The notes: generated from the letters alone by a model not told the origin. DNA of 64,000 bases from Oryzomonas sp. (GCA_031292255.1 JARLHN010000022.1:62001-126000), one strand, 5' to 3'; shown: positions 18,217 to 27,242, counted from the stretch's first letter. Made by a program: numbers and translations.

Positions 18217-18295
18217 GCAAAGCTCCAGTTTTGATGCAGGACGGGCTTTGTGTCGGAATTTTTGCATTATCAAACTGTGGTGACCGGACCTGTTC

Positions 18296-19876
18296 CTATT
18301 TTAGATTGATTGCAATTAGCATACTTTGGCCCTCAATGTAGAAAATTCCATTCTGTGACAAGGCAAGTCGTCCCGACAGCGGATAGCTCCAGACATTCCG
18401 ATGGCTGGTAACATCAATGGCGTAGGTTGCCAGGTTCGTACTTACAAAGACCAGGTTTTTCGTCAATAGCACTTCGCTTATGAAATTCACATCGCCCGCT
18501 TGCGGCGGCACCCACGACCATAGCAGTCTACCGTCGGCTTCAGCGCGTGCTTCGAGACGGAGCGGTTTTTCATTCGCGACGTAGAGGGTACCGGCGGAGT
18601 AAGCCGGCGTACTCGGGTACACCCCGGGAATTTGCCACGCAATGGCATTGTTGCTTATACTGAAGTTGATCAACGTATTGCCGATAGCACCGCCATTTAG
18701 CAGTGAGTTTTCATAATTAGCCACAAACACGGAACCCGGCGCGCCCAACACTGGCGATCCGCCAATTTCGTAGACGTAATTCTGGAACGTTGGATCGCTA
18801 ATCGAGTTGAGAACGGCACCACTTTTCGGATCCACCACTTTCAACACGCCGCCGGTGTAGGTGTACACGCCTGTCGCGTCGACTGCTGGCGTCCACATTG
18901 ATGTCTGCGCCATTCCGTCAAAAAACAACTGTAGGCCAGACTGATCAAACGCAAACAGGCCGCCGGATGTGCCGGCATTCGTGTAGATCCCCTGTGCGCC
19001 AATGGTGGGCGCCAAGTAGTGTTCCCACTGCGAATTCATCGGAGACTTGAAAATCAAGGACCCGTCGGCGGCATTGAACGCGAACAAAAAGGTCGTTGAT
19101 TGTTGTCCTGCTGCCATGAACACGGCACCGTCCGCGACGGCAGGCGGGTTTACCGACGGGTATTGCAACCCACTGAAATCGTATTGCCACGCAAGGCTGC
19201 CATCGAACTCCTTGCGTGCATACAGGAAATTGTTGCCGGCAACGAAGAGTTGGCCTCCGGCTGTCGTGGGCGCAGCCGGCAGACCGTATCCGCTCGAGAC
19301 CGCACCTGTCACTGCCGGAATTGTCCACCGTGTTGTGAACTGGTTGGGGTCTACCGTGACCGGAACATAACCGGTATGTGCTGCATTACCCTGATACATT
19401 GTCCAATCGGGCACCCCTGGCCAAACGCTGAGCGCGGACAGATTGTTGCCCGGCCAGGCGCTGGTGGAGGACATTGCATTGATATCAAAGGGGACGGTTA
19501 CTGATGGTACTTGCTGGGGAATCGTACAGGCCGCGTCGCTCCATTGGTTCAGGGTAACAGTACCAGTGTAGTGGCCGGTGGCCGCCGTAGCCGAGGTGGC
19601 CAGAGTCAGCGTATAGCTGGCGTCGCTGTTTGCAGTAACCGAAACGACTGGCTTGAAGATACCGGTTTTATCGACCGCCGTTATATACAATGTTCCAGCG
19701 GGCGTGAAATTGGGCTGAATTGCCACATCTATAGCAATCGAGGTCCCGCTGACGACCGTGCGCGAGACATCGCCCGACAGCACCTTGACGGCAGGCGCAG
19801 GGGCATTGCTGCTCCCGCATCCGGCATACGAACAAAAGGCGCTGACGAGCACAATCAGGCTGAATAGTCTTTTCAT
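18296..19876 (-). CDS. Lipoprotein with PQQ-type beta-propeller repeats
   Basis: A 526-residue exported protein. The signal peptide MKRLFSLIVLVSAFCSYAGC ends in a lipobox-like YAGC, so lipid attachment at Cys20 is probable. An N-terminal beta-sandwich segment (about 25-150, FTPAGTLYITAVDKTG) precedes PQQ-like beta-propeller repeats (about 160-520), such as DWTMYQGNAAHTGY, FAFNAADGSLIF and YAIDVTSHRNVWSYP; BamB-like and quinoprotein folds look alike, and no cofactor-binding catalytic residues are recognised. I use ATG 19876, with GGAGGAAGG upstream, over a start ten codons earlier. Codon use is more relaxed and A/T richer than in neighbours, so it may have been gained by transfer. Function is unknown. 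Confidence 0.82.
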   Translation of the reverse strand: MKRLFSLIVLVSAFCSYAGCGSSNAPAPAVKVLSGDVSRTVVSGTSIAIDVAIQPNFTPAGTLYITAVDKTGIFKPVVSVTANSDASYTLTLATSATAATGHYTGTVTLNQWSDAACTIPQQVPSVTVPFDINAMSSTSAWPGNNLSALSVWPGVPDWTMYQGNAAHTGYVPVTVDPNQFTTRWTIPAVTGAVSSGYGLPAAPTTAGGQLFVAGNNFLYARKEFDGSLAWQYDFSGLQYPSVNPPAVADGAVFMAAGQQSTTFLFAFNAADGSLIFKSPMNSQWEHYLAPTIGAQGIYTNAGTSGGLFAFDQSGLQLFFDGMAQTSMWTPAVDATGVYTYTGGVLKVVDPKSGAVLNSISDPTFQNYVYEIGGSPVLGAPGSVFVANYENSLLNGGAIGNTLINFSISNNAIAWQIPGVYPSTPAYSAGTLYVANEKPLRLEARAEADGRLLWSWVPPQAGDVNFISEVLLTKNLVFVSTNLATYAIDVTSHRNVWSYPLSGRLALSQNGIFYIEGQSMLIAINLK

Positions 19877-20323
19877 CGACCTTCCTCCAAAAGAATTAAA
19901 AAGCATAATTTTGAATATTTCCGGTCTGGCGCGCAGGTGATTATGATATCCCGCGCAAGTCAGTATAATTCAGTAGTTTTAAAGCAGCTTATGTGCCAAT
20001 TTAATTTAAATCAATAAAATAGGCATGTCATGGATTAGGCTGTTTTTGAAGGACGATTTTAGGTCCATAATAGCAGGCGGCAAGATGTTACGTTTTTGGA
20101 CACATTGGAAAACAACAAATGATTACAAGCAGTTGCCAAGTGTTAACATTATGAACACCTTGTATAATATCAACTAGTTACAACAGTCCATTTTTTGAAC
20201 ACTCTGTTGGAACAAGCAATTGCCGGGTTATGCAGGAGGACGACAGACGCGATAGACAACGTAGTTTGTGAGGATAGAGAAGGTGAGGAGCGAAAAACCG
20301 GCTGAGAAGGCGTAAGGGGACTG
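19877..20323. other. A/T-rich intergenic region between lipoprotein and bioA
   Basis: About 450 bases with no supported gene. The stretch 19900-20230 is A/T rich with poly-T and poly-A runs and should hold the promoter of the minus-strand lipoprotein gene; no match is good enough to place it. The last 90 bases are the untranslated tail of bioA, with a short stem GGGGACTG/CAGTCCCC at 20317-20333 that reaches into the bioA stop region. Confidence 0.5.
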
Positions 20324-21685
20324 TCAGTCCCCGGTAACCGCACATATGGAGCGCTCCAGCCCGTCCATGAGGAAATCAAGCTCATCCAGGCTGATGACAA
20401 GGGGCGGGAAGACAACCACCGTATTCCCCAGCGGACGGGAGAAGATGCCGTGCCTGCGGGCATCCAGGCAGACCTTGACGCCGGTTTTCTGCTCCCACGG
20501 ATAGGGCAGGCGGGTGTCCTTGTCCTCCACCAGTTCGATCCCCGCCGCCATGCCGCAGTGGCGCACGTTGCCCACATGGGGGAGCGTTGCCATGCCCTCC
20601 AGACGTTCCGCCAGCCGGGCGATTTTCGGTTGCAGGCCTTCCAGCAAACGGTCGCTCTCAAAGAGCTCCAGGCTCCTCAGGGCCACGGCACACGCCAGGG
20701 GGTTGCCGGTGAACGTATGGCCGTGAAAAAAGGTCTTGAGTTCCGCGTATTTTCCGAGAAAGGCCCCATAGACCCGCTCATTGGTCAAGGTTGCGGCTAT
20801 CGGGAGATAACCGCCGGCAATCCCCTTGGAAACAGCCATGATGTCCGGGATCACGCCTTCGTGCTCGCAGGCGAACATCCGGCCGGTGCGTCCAAAGCCG
20901 GTGGCCACCTCATCGGTAATCATCAACAGGTCGTATCGGTCGCACAGTTCCCTGACCCGTTTCAAAAATCCGGGCGGCTGCGCGATCATGCCACCCGCCC
21001 CCTGGATGAGCGGCTCTATCACCAAGCCGGCGCAGCCGGCGGCATGCCCCGCCATCAAGGCCTCCAGGGCGTCAAGGCATTTCATGCCGCAGGCCTCGGG
21101 CCCGGTACAGCCCAACTCGCAGCGGTAGCAGTACGGGGACGGCGCCTGCATTGTCTCGAACATCAGCGGACGGAAGGTGGTGTGATAGATGTCGATGCCC
21201 CCCACGCTGACAGCCCCAAGGGTGTCGCCATGATAGGCGTTTTTGAAGGTGATGAAACGGCTTCGCTCCGGCCGGCCCTGGTGCACCTGGAACTGGTATG
21301 CCATCTTGACCGCCACTTCCATGGCAGTGGAACCGTTGTCGGAGTAAAACACCCGTTCAAGGCCCGGCGGCGTAATCTCCGCCAGTTTGTGGGCCAACAC
21401 GGCACTCTGCTCGCCGGCCAGCCCCAGGAGCGTCGAGTGTTCCAGGCGGTCTACCTGGGCCTTCAGCGCATCGTTCAACTCCTTGCGGCAATGACCGTGC
21501 ACATTGGTCCACATGGCGGCCACACCGTCCAGATAACGCTTGCCGTCGCTGTCGATCAGCCAGCACCCTTCACCGCGTGTGATGACAATCGGCTCCTCTT
21601 GCTCCCAATCCTGCATCTGGGTAAATGGATGCCAGACATGGCGTTTGTCCCATGCCTTCAGCTGTTCGCTCGTATAGGTATTCAT
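20324..21685 (-). CDS. bioA: Adenosylmethionine-8-amino-7-oxononanoate aminotransferase BioA
   Basis: Transfers an amino group from S-adenosylmethionine to KAPA, making DAPA in biotin synthesis. The 453-residue protein is a class III aminotransferase: KRYLDGVAAMWTNVHGH near the start, FYSDNGSTAMEVAVKMAYQF (residues about 112-131), FKNAYHGDTLGAVSVGG (His and Tyr around the cofactor), ITDEVATGFGRTG (Asp to the pyridine nitrogen) and MAVSKGIAGGYLP with the PLP lysine at about 285. The start is ATG 21685 (MNTYTSEQL). It is third in the minus-strand order bioB-bioD-bioA, separated from bioD by a family A repeat. Confidence 0.95.
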   Translation of the reverse strand: MNTYTSEQLKAWDKRHVWHPFTQMQDWEQEEPIVITRGEGCWLIDSDGKRYLDGVAAMWTNVHGHCRKELNDALKAQVDRLEHSTLLGLAGEQSAVLAHKLAEITPPGLERVFYSDNGSTAMEVAVKMAYQFQVHQGRPERSRFITFKNAYHGDTLGAVSVGGIDIYHTTFRPLMFETMQAPSPYCYRCELGCTGPEACGMKCLDALEALMAGHAAGCAGLVIEPLIQGAGGMIAQPPGFLKRVRELCDRYDLLMITDEVATGFGRTGRMFACEHEGVIPDIMAVSKGIAGGYLPIAATLTNERVYGAFLGKYAELKTFFHGHTFTGNPLACAVALRSLELFESDRLLEGLQPKIARLAERLEGMATLPHVGNVRHCGMAAGIELVEDKDTRLPYPWEQKTGVKVCLDARRHGIFSRPLGNTVVVFPPLVISLDELDFLMDGLERSICAVTGD

Positions 21686-21715
21686 GTCGCCTTGTTCCTT
21701 TCCCTCACCGGCTAG

Positions 21716-21874
21716 AGTCCCGTGCTGTTAGTCGTGGGAAGTAATTCCGAGATATTTTGGCTGGTGCCGAGACGCGGCGACGCAGGTGTAGCAGGGTCTA
21801 CATCAAGGAGCCGTAACGACGGCAGCGGCCAAAAGAGCCGGAATTACGAGTACTAGCTAACCGCACGGGACACT
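21716..21874 (+). repeat. Dispersed palindromic element, family A, copy 2
   Basis: About 159 bases between bioD and bioA. The ends GTCCCGTGCTGTTAG and CTAACCGCACGGGAC are inverted repeats; GACGCAGGTGTAGCAGGG and the following centre are identical to copy 1. As in copy 1, the GGGACACTA end contains the reverse-complement TAG that stops the neighbouring gene, here bioD. Confidence 0.9.
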
Positions 21875-22589
21875 ACAGCCCCAATTCCCTCAGTACAACA
21901 GCCGATTCCGGCTGTAGATTCAACCAACCCGCCAATTGCTCCACTACCGTCATCTGGTCGGAAGCGGCCTCGTGCGGCCAGACGCCGAGCACCGGCGCTC
22001 CGCACAGTGAACCGATGTAATGGGGCGCGCTCCGTTCCGCCGGACCCGGCTCCATGGGAAAATCATTGATGATGACCCCGGACACGGGAATCCCCATCTG
22101 TTGGGCGCTAAAGCAGGTCAGCACGGTATGGTTGATGGTTCCCAGGTTGGGTCGGGCCACCACCAGCAGCGGGAGATCGAGCTCCCGCGCCAGATCCGCC
22201 ATGAGAAACCCGCCGGCCAGCGGCACCATCAGTCCGCCGGCCCCTTCCACGAGCACGAAATCGTATGTCGTTGCCAGCCGGTCGAACGATTCCCGTATCC
22301 GTGCAAACTCGATCCTGACGCCATCGATCTTCGCCGCCTCGGCAGGCGCCAAAGGCTCCCTGAGCAGATAGGGCACAACGTCGCTCTCGCAGGGGATCGC
22401 GGCAGCCTGACACAACAGGAGCGCGTCGTCGGACACCAGTTCGCCGTCCACCTCGCGGCAACCGCTGGTCACCGGCTTCATGACGCCGACACTGACTCCC
22501 CTCATACGCAGGAGTCTCGCCAGGACAGCGGTTACAATGGTCTTGCCCACGTCGGTATCGGTACCGGTTATAAATATGCCTTTACCCAT
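21873..22589 (-). CDS. bioD: Dethiobiotin synthetase BioD
   Basis: ATP-dependent carboxylase that closes the ureido ring of DAPA to give dethiobiotin. The 238-residue protein has the P-loop GTDTDVGKT at residues 7-15, the MKPVTSG segment with the substrate lysine, and LVEGAGGLMVPL, the family switch region. I prefer the second of two adjacent ATGs (22589), because GAGG then lies six bases upstream; the first ATG (22592) would be too close. It lies between bioB and bioA on the minus strand with repeats on either side: family B upstream and family A starting inside its stop codon. Confidence 0.94.
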   Translation of the reverse strand: MGKGIFITGTDTDVGKTIVTAVLARLLRMRGVSVGVMKPVTSGCREVDGELVSDDALLLCQAAAIPCESDVVPYLLREPLAPAEAAKIDGVRIEFARIRESFDRLATTYDFVLVEGAGGLMVPLAGGFLMADLARELDLPLLVVARPNLGTINHTVLTCFSAQQMGIPVSGVIINDFPMEPGPAERSAPHYIGSLCGAPVLGVWPHEAASDQMTVVEQLAGWLNLQPESAVVLRELGL

Positions 22590-22601
22590 CATAATCCTCT
22601 A

Positions 22602-22745
22602 AAAGATTGTTGATAAACCCAGGTTGTTCAAAAATAGTCAGATCGTCGCCTCCGCAGGAAGCCCCGCGGAGGCGTAGCAGCGCTACGCCGCACAAAGGGG
22701 CTTTCGAGGATGGCGGCGAGATGGCTGTTTTTCAACAACCTGCTG
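22602..22745 (+). repeat. Dispersed palindromic element, family B, copy 3
   Basis: About 144 bases filling the gap between bioB and bioD. It shares the CAGGTTGTTCAAAAATAGTC arm, the GGCGTAGCAGCGCTACGCC centre and the GATGGCTGTTTTTCAACAAC arm with the other family B copies. Its right end is two bases from the bioB stop. Confidence 0.9.
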
Positions 22746-22747
22746 AA

Positions 22748-23740
22748 TCAGGAGCACCCACAGGGGGCAATGGTCAGGCCGAGATCGGCCACCATCTGGC
22801 GGTCAAGGGCGGGATCGCGCCCGGCCTTGGTAAGGTAATTGCCGGTCATCATCCCGCTGGCGCCGGCCATGAAGATCCATGACTGCAACTCACGCAGATT
22901 TTTTTCCCGGCCGCCGCAAACCGTTATCTGCCGGTCCGGCAGGAGGAATCGGTACACGGCGATGGTTCTGAGGCATTCCAGCGGCGTCAGGAAATCTGCG
23001 TGTTCGAGGGGGGACCCCGCCACCGGATCGAGGAAATTGACCGGGATCGAATCCACCCCAAGCTCGCGCAGCGTCAAAGCCATCTCGACCCGCTGGGCAA
23101 AACTCTCGCCCAGGCCGAAGATACCGCCGCAGCAAACCTTCAGGCCGGCCCGCTTGGCAGCCCGGACCGTTGCAACATCCTGTTCGTAATCATGGGTGCT
23201 GCAGATGCTCGGGAAAAAACTGCGGGAGGTCTCCAGATTGTGATGATAGGTCATCATGCCGGCATCCCTGAGAAGGCAGGCCGTCTCATCGTCAATGATC
23301 CCCAGGGAGCAGGATGGCGCTATGCCCGCCTCCTCACGAATGCGTCTCAGGGTACGGCATATGCGGTCAAGCTCATCCCTGTTCCCAATCCCCGTTCCGC
23401 TGGTGATGATGCCGTAGCAGGAGGCGCCGTTTTGCTCGGCGCTCTTTGCACAGCTCACCATCTGCTCCTCGTCCACAAGCGGGTAAGACGGCGTTTGGGT
23501 CGAGTGGTGAGCGGACTGGGCGCAAAACGCGCAATCCTCGGAACAAGCGCCTGATTTGGCGTTGATGATAGAACAAAGCGTCACCGCCTTGCCGACAAAA
23601 TGTTCGCGGATGCGGCCCGCCTCGGCAAACAGGTGATAGAGCCCCGCCCCTTCGACTTTCCCCAGTCGCAGGGCGTCATCATCCGCAATCTCACGGCCGG
23701 CCATAACGGAGTCGGCCAATTTTTGAATGTAATCCTTCAT
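22748..23740 (-). CDS. bioB: Biotin synthase BioB
   Basis: Radical-SAM enzyme that inserts sulfur into dethiobiotin, the last biotin step. The 330-residue protein has the radical-SAM motif CSEDCAFCAQS (CxxxCxxC, residues about 59-69), YHHNLETSRSFF, the CCGGIFGLGE segment with the cysteines and glycines of the SAM/2Fe-2S region, and VNFLDPVAGSPLE near 225. The start is ATG 23740 (MKDYIQK), with GGAGGGAAC upstream; the longer frame to 23782 would overlap the BirA operator. It leads the biotin operon, whose promoter carries a BirA-type operator. Confidence 0.95.
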   Translation of the reverse strand: MKDYIQKLADSVMAGREIADDDALRLGKVEGAGLYHLFAEAGRIREHFVGKAVTLCSIINAKSGACSEDCAFCAQSAHHSTQTPSYPLVDEEQMVSCAKSAEQNGASCYGIITSGTGIGNRDELDRICRTLRRIREEAGIAPSCSLGIIDDETACLLRDAGMMTYHHNLETSRSFFPSICSTHDYEQDVATVRAAKRAGLKVCCGGIFGLGESFAQRVEMALTLRELGVDSIPVNFLDPVAGSPLEHADFLTPLECLRTIAVYRFLLPDRQITVCGGREKNLRELQSWIFMAGASGMMTGNYLTKAGRDPALDRQMVADLGLTIAPCGCS

Positions 23741-23760
23741 TCGTTCCCTCCACAACCCTG

Positions 23761-23814
23761 CAAATATCATGATGCCGCGCAATTGTCAACCCCGGCAACG
23801 GAACTGGTTTACAA
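23761..23814 (-). promoter_or_regulatory. BirA-type biotin operator overlapping the bioB promoter
   Basis: On the minus strand TTGTAAACC (23806-23814) and GGTTGACAA (23783-23791) are separated by 14 bases. This matches the known BirA consensus TTGTAAACC-N14-16-GGTTTACAA with one mismatch. The right arm contains TTGACA (23784-23789), a perfect -35 hexamer, with a weaker TATTTG 17 bases further (23761-23766). Binding of biotinoyl-5'-AMP-loaded BirA would therefore block RNA polymerase at the promoter. It lies 43 bases before the bioB start. Confidence 0.85.
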
Positions 23815-23856
23815 ATTCCTGCTAAGCAGCAATACCCGTCGCACGTGCGGCATTGG

Positions 23857-24005
23857 TTTCAAACAGGAACATCCCATTAAACCCGGAATTTCCATTAGGG
23901 CACGAGATGCTGCCAAGGCATATTCCGAGTAGCTTGTCGTCCGGCAGGGCTCGTGCAGGAGCTTTGCTCCGCCTGGTGGAATATCTGGGTTCAACTTTCC
24001 CGGTT
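23857..24005. repeat. Possible further palindromic element, family F (single copy seen)
   Basis: AACCCGGAATTTCCATTAGGGCACGA on the left resembles the reverse complement of the right side (AACCCAGATATTCCACCAGG...), in the manner of families A-E. The centre holds GAGCAAAGCTC-like and CTCGTGC-type inverted pieces. Only one copy lies in this window, so membership in a repeat family is uncertain. Confidence 0.4.
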
Positions 24006-24070
24006 GCCATCAATTCCGCAGTAAGCTATCTTTATAGCAATATATTCCAGTCTGTGGAAAGAGACAAACC

Positions 24071-25354
24071 ATGACACGACATACCAGACATTCCGTCACG
24101 GCTGCGATCCTGCTCCTGGCAAGTGTCTCGCTTGCCTTGGGCGCATCGGTGTCCATTGACTCCTCAGACTCGGGTAACGGCATCTACACGGTCCAGGGCA
24201 GCGACATGGACGAAGTCGCCGGTTTCGACCTGCTCCTGAATTACGATAACACCGTCTTGGCGTCGCCGTCGGTAAGTCCCGGCTCGCTTATTTCGGGAGC
24301 GATGTTCGCCGCCAATCCCACGTATTCCAAGAACAGCATCAAGATTGCCGCCGTCAGCACCAAACCCTTTTCAGGCAGCGGGCCGGTCGCCACCATTACC
24401 TTTGGAACCCATACGGGAACGGGCAGTGGTGTCACCGTAGCCAGTTTCAACCCGATCAACAGTAGCGGAACGCTTGTAAAAAGCGGCACCACCACGGGTG
24501 ATGCCGGCAGCAGTGGTGGCGGTGGCAGCAATGGCGGCGGTGGAAGTGGCAGCGGCGTCAGCGGCAGCAGTAGCAGCAGTGGTGGCAGCACTGCTGTGGG
24601 TAGCACTACTGCCGGCGGCACTACCGGCAGTTCAGGCCCCACCTATCTCGGCACGGTCACCATGCCGTCGGACAATCAACCTCAGAATGAGGCGAAACCG
24701 GCACCCGCGCCGGAGGCAGCCGCCAAGCCGGCCGAAGTGCCTGCCCCAACCGATGCGCCTGCCCCAGGGGAAACACCTGCCCCGGCTAAACCCGTGGCCG
24801 CCCCGAAAAAGGCCGGAGCCATCGGCACCGCTTCCAACACTGCGGTCCTGGAGCGATTCCGGGCCTATCAGGGTGTGAAAACTCCCACCATCATGATCGC
24901 ACTCTTCAAACAACCGATTTCCCCATTCTTCCGCCAGGAACCCTTTGTCGCCCTGAGCGACGGCACGACCACCGTGACCATAGCCGCCGATCTTCCGGCA
25001 GATGCGGGAATTTCGCCAAATTTTGCCCTGAACGGCGCCAAGCTGGTGTCGTTGAAGAGAAACGACGCATCGCCTACGTGGTTCATTGAAGCTCTTCCCG
25101 TGAAGGGGGCACTGAGCGCGAGCCTCATGGTCCTGAGCGAGGACCATGTCACCGAATATCCGCTGACCATCGCCCCGGCCATCCCGAATGCGGCATCAAC
25201 GGAGGCGGAATTTGCCGCTTTCCTCAAGGATGCCGACAAGACCCCGGCGCAGCATGACGTGAACGGCGACGGAATATATGACGGAGTCGACGATTACATC
25301 TACACGGCCAATTACCTCGTCCGGCAGCAAAAGGCAAAACCCGCCGCAAACTAG
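24071..25354 (+). CDS. Secreted protein with cohesin-like and dockerin-like domains
   Basis: A 427-residue exported protein of modular build. Residues 1-25 form a signal peptide ending near LALGA. Residues about 26-140 read as a cohesin-like beta-sandwich (VAGFDLLLNYDNTVL, SGPVATITFGT). Then follow a Gly/Ser-rich linker (about 142-195), a Pro/Ala-rich stretch (about 210-255) and a beta-rich region (about 260-385). The C-terminus, HDVNGDGIYDGVDDYIYTANY (written here in part: DVNGDGIYDGVDDY), has the calcium-loop pattern D-x-N-x-D of one dockerin or EF-hand repeat. A second dockerin repeat is absent. The start is ATG 24071. It is followed by its own terminator. A cell-surface adhesive or scaffold role is inference; no enzymatic motif is visible. 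Confidence 0.75.
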   Translation: MTRHTRHSVTAAILLLASVSLALGASVSIDSSDSGNGIYTVQGSDMDEVAGFDLLLNYDNTVLASPSVSPGSLISGAMFAANPTYSKNSIKIAAVSTKPFSGSGPVATITFGTHTGTGSGVTVASFNPINSSGTLVKSGTTTGDAGSSGGGGSNGGGGSGSGVSGSSSSSGGSTAVGSTTAGGTTGSSGPTYLGTVTMPSDNQPQNEAKPAPAPEAAAKPAEVPAPTDAPAPGETPAPAKPVAAPKKAGAIGTASNTAVLERFRAYQGVKTPTIMIALFKQPISPFFRQEPFVALSDGTTTVTIAADLPADAGISPNFALNGAKLVSLKRNDASPTWFIEALPVKGALSASLMVLSEDHVTEYPLTIAPAIPNAASTEAEFAAFLKDADKTPAQHDVNGDGIYDGVDDYIYTANYLVRQQKAKPAAN

Positions 25355-25382
25355 CGTTGTTCCCGTTGAGGGCAAAGAACCA

Positions 25383-25418
25383 AGAAAGCCGACCGGGGTA
25401 TGTCCGGTCGGCTTTCTC
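25383..25418 (+). terminator. Terminator after the cohesin-like gene
   Basis: AGAAAGCCGACCGG pairs with CCGGTCGGCTTTCT across a GTATGT-containing loop, followed by a CTTTG-rich tail. It can act on both strands and could also end the minus-strand ATPase gene. Confidence 0.8.
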
Positions 25419-25443
25419 TTTGCTCATATCAAACATCGAGCCC

Positions 25444-27234
25444 CTAACCTGTCATGGCAACGACCTCTTCATAAGTCGTCGTCCCTTCCAGCATCTTCCG
25501 GATGGCGATCTGCCGCAGAGAGACCAACCCGTCCTCGCGGGCGGCGGCCAGCAGGTCTCCAAGCTCCACCGAGCCGGTAATCAGCGACTTGACCCGTTCC
25601 GACATGTCCAAGACCTCGAAGATACCGGTACGCCCCTTGTAGCCGGTCGAACGGCATTCCTTGCAGCCGGCGCCTTCCCATGTCATATCCGGTTTATTGC
25701 CCAGTTGCAGGTAGTTACGTTCGTCGTTGGTCAGTTCGCGTTCACGTTTGCAGTGGGGGCATATCCTGCGTAGCAGCCGCTGCGCCACAATGCCGATCAT
25801 TGTGGCGGAGATGAGGAACGGCGGCACCCCCAGATCGAGCAGGCGGATGATGGCCGAAGCGGAATCGTTGGTATGCAGGGTGGAGAGCACCAGGTGGCCG
25901 GTCAGGGCCGCCTGTACGGCATTCTCCGCGGTTTCCCGGTCGCGGATCTCGCCGATCATGATGATGTCCGGGTCCTGGCGCAGGATGTTGCGCAGGATGG
26001 AATCGAAGCCGACACCGATGGCCTGCTGTACGCCGATCTGGTTGAACTCCTCCATGACCATCTCGATAGGGTCTTCGACGGTGATGATGTTCACCTCGGG
26101 GGACGACAGGGAGCGCAGGGATGAATACAGGGTGGTGGTCTTGCCGCTGCCGGTCGGGCCGGTCACCAGGATAATGCCGTTCGGCCGCCGGATGAAGGCG
26201 TTGTAGAGCGACAACTCGCGAGGGTAGAACCCCATCCTGTCCAGGTCCTGCAACAGGATGTCGGGATCGAAGACCCTGATGACCACCTTTTCGCCGAAAG
26301 CGACCGGAACGGTCGATACACGCAGTTCCACGTCCTTGTTGTTGGAATTGGTCTTGATCCGGCCGTCCTGCGGGCGGCGTTTTTCCGCCAGGTCCATGCG
26401 TGAAAGCAGCTTTATGCGCGAAACGATCGGTGCATGGAGCGGTTTGGGAATCATGTGGATATTGTGCATGACGCCGTCGATCCTGAAACGGATCAGTGAT
26501 TTTTCCCGTTTGGGCTCGATGTGGATGTCGCTAGCGTTCTGGTCAAAGGCATATTGCAGCAGAAAATCGACCGCAGTCACCACATGTTTGTCGTTGCCTT
26601 CAATGTCGTGGTGCCCCTTGAGCTTGAAGTACTGCTCCAGGTTTCCCAGGTCAACGGCGGGCGAAGCCTCGGCCTCGGCCGCCATGACCGAAGCGCGGAA
26701 GCCGTAGAACTCGCGCAGTATCTTGAGAATATCACTTTTTGAGCTGAGAACGCGCCTGATCTCAAGGCGATGCGCGGCGGCCAGATCCTTGATCATGGCA
26801 TCGTTGAACGGGTCCGCCACGGCCACCGTTATCACGCCTTTATCCTCGGCCACCGCGACAATCAGGTTTTTGAGGGCAAAAGGGCGCGGGATGTGGGCGG
26901 TCACCACATCCAGATCAAGCTTGAGGGGGTCTATCTTGAGGTAGGGCATGCAGACGGCAGATGCCATGACCTCGGTAATGGCATCTTCGGTAAGAAATTT
27001 TCCGGGAGACCCGGACAGTTCGAGATTGAATGAGGTAATCACCTCCACCGGCGAGATGATCTCGGCGCCGTGCTGCACCCTGCGCGATGCGCCGGCCTGG
27101 TGGCTGGCAAACAGCTTGCTTTCCTGGGCATCGCCACGCAAAAGGATATCCTTCAGTTGTTCCTGGGAGATCAGTCCCCGGCGCTGCAGCAGCAGGGCAC
27201 AATTTTCAAGGGTCAACCTGTTCGGTCCTGGCAT
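25444..27234 (-). CDS. GspE/PilB-family assembly ATPase
   Basis: A 596-residue hexameric ATPase of type II secretion or type IV pilus assembly. The N-terminal domain (about 1-190) has one half-motif of the MshEN kind (LLLQRRGLISQEQLKDILL). The motor domain shows SDIHIEPKRE, the Walker A TGPTGSGKTTT near 360, the Asp box and Walker B IRQDP-type segment (ILRQDPDIIMIGEIRD), the His box (LSTLHTNDSASA), and the tetracysteine zinc site CPHCK...CKECR, all in order. I use ATG 27234 with AAGGGG upstream; the TTG four codons earlier overlaps the neighbour's end. It follows a small membrane protein by eight bases. No other secretion genes are near, so its apparatus cannot be named; a specialised PilB or GspE paralogue is likely. 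Confidence 0.9.
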   Translation of the reverse strand: MPGPNRLTLENCALLLQRRGLISQEQLKDILLRGDAQESKLFASHQAGASRRVQHGAEIISPVEVITSFNLELSGSPGKFLTEDAITEVMASAVCMPYLKIDPLKLDLDVVTAHIPRPFALKNLIVAVAEDKGVITVAVADPFNDAMIKDLAAAHRLEIRRVLSSKSDILKILREFYGFRASVMAAEAEASPAVDLGNLEQYFKLKGHHDIEGNDKHVVTAVDFLLQYAFDQNASDIHIEPKREKSLIRFRIDGVMHNIHMIPKPLHAPIVSRIKLLSRMDLAEKRRPQDGRIKTNSNNKDVELRVSTVPVAFGEKVVIRVFDPDILLQDLDRMGFYPRELSLYNAFIRRPNGIILVTGPTGSGKTTTLYSSLRSLSSPEVNIITVEDPIEMVMEEFNQIGVQQAIGVGFDSILRNILRQDPDIIMIGEIRDRETAENAVQAALTGHLVLSTLHTNDSASAIIRLLDLGVPPFLISATMIGIVAQRLLRRICPHCKRERELTNDERNYLQLGNKPDMTWEGAGCKECRSTGYKGRTGIFEVLDMSERVKSLITGSVELGDLLAAAREDGLVSLRQIAIRKMLEGTTTYEEVVAMTG

Positions 27235-27242
27235 GGTCCCCT

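Noticed and set aside
20170..20661. Long open frame overlapping the end of bioA
   Set aside because: It is an out-of-frame shadow of bioA with arginine- and tryptophan-rich composition; bioA itself has all motifs.
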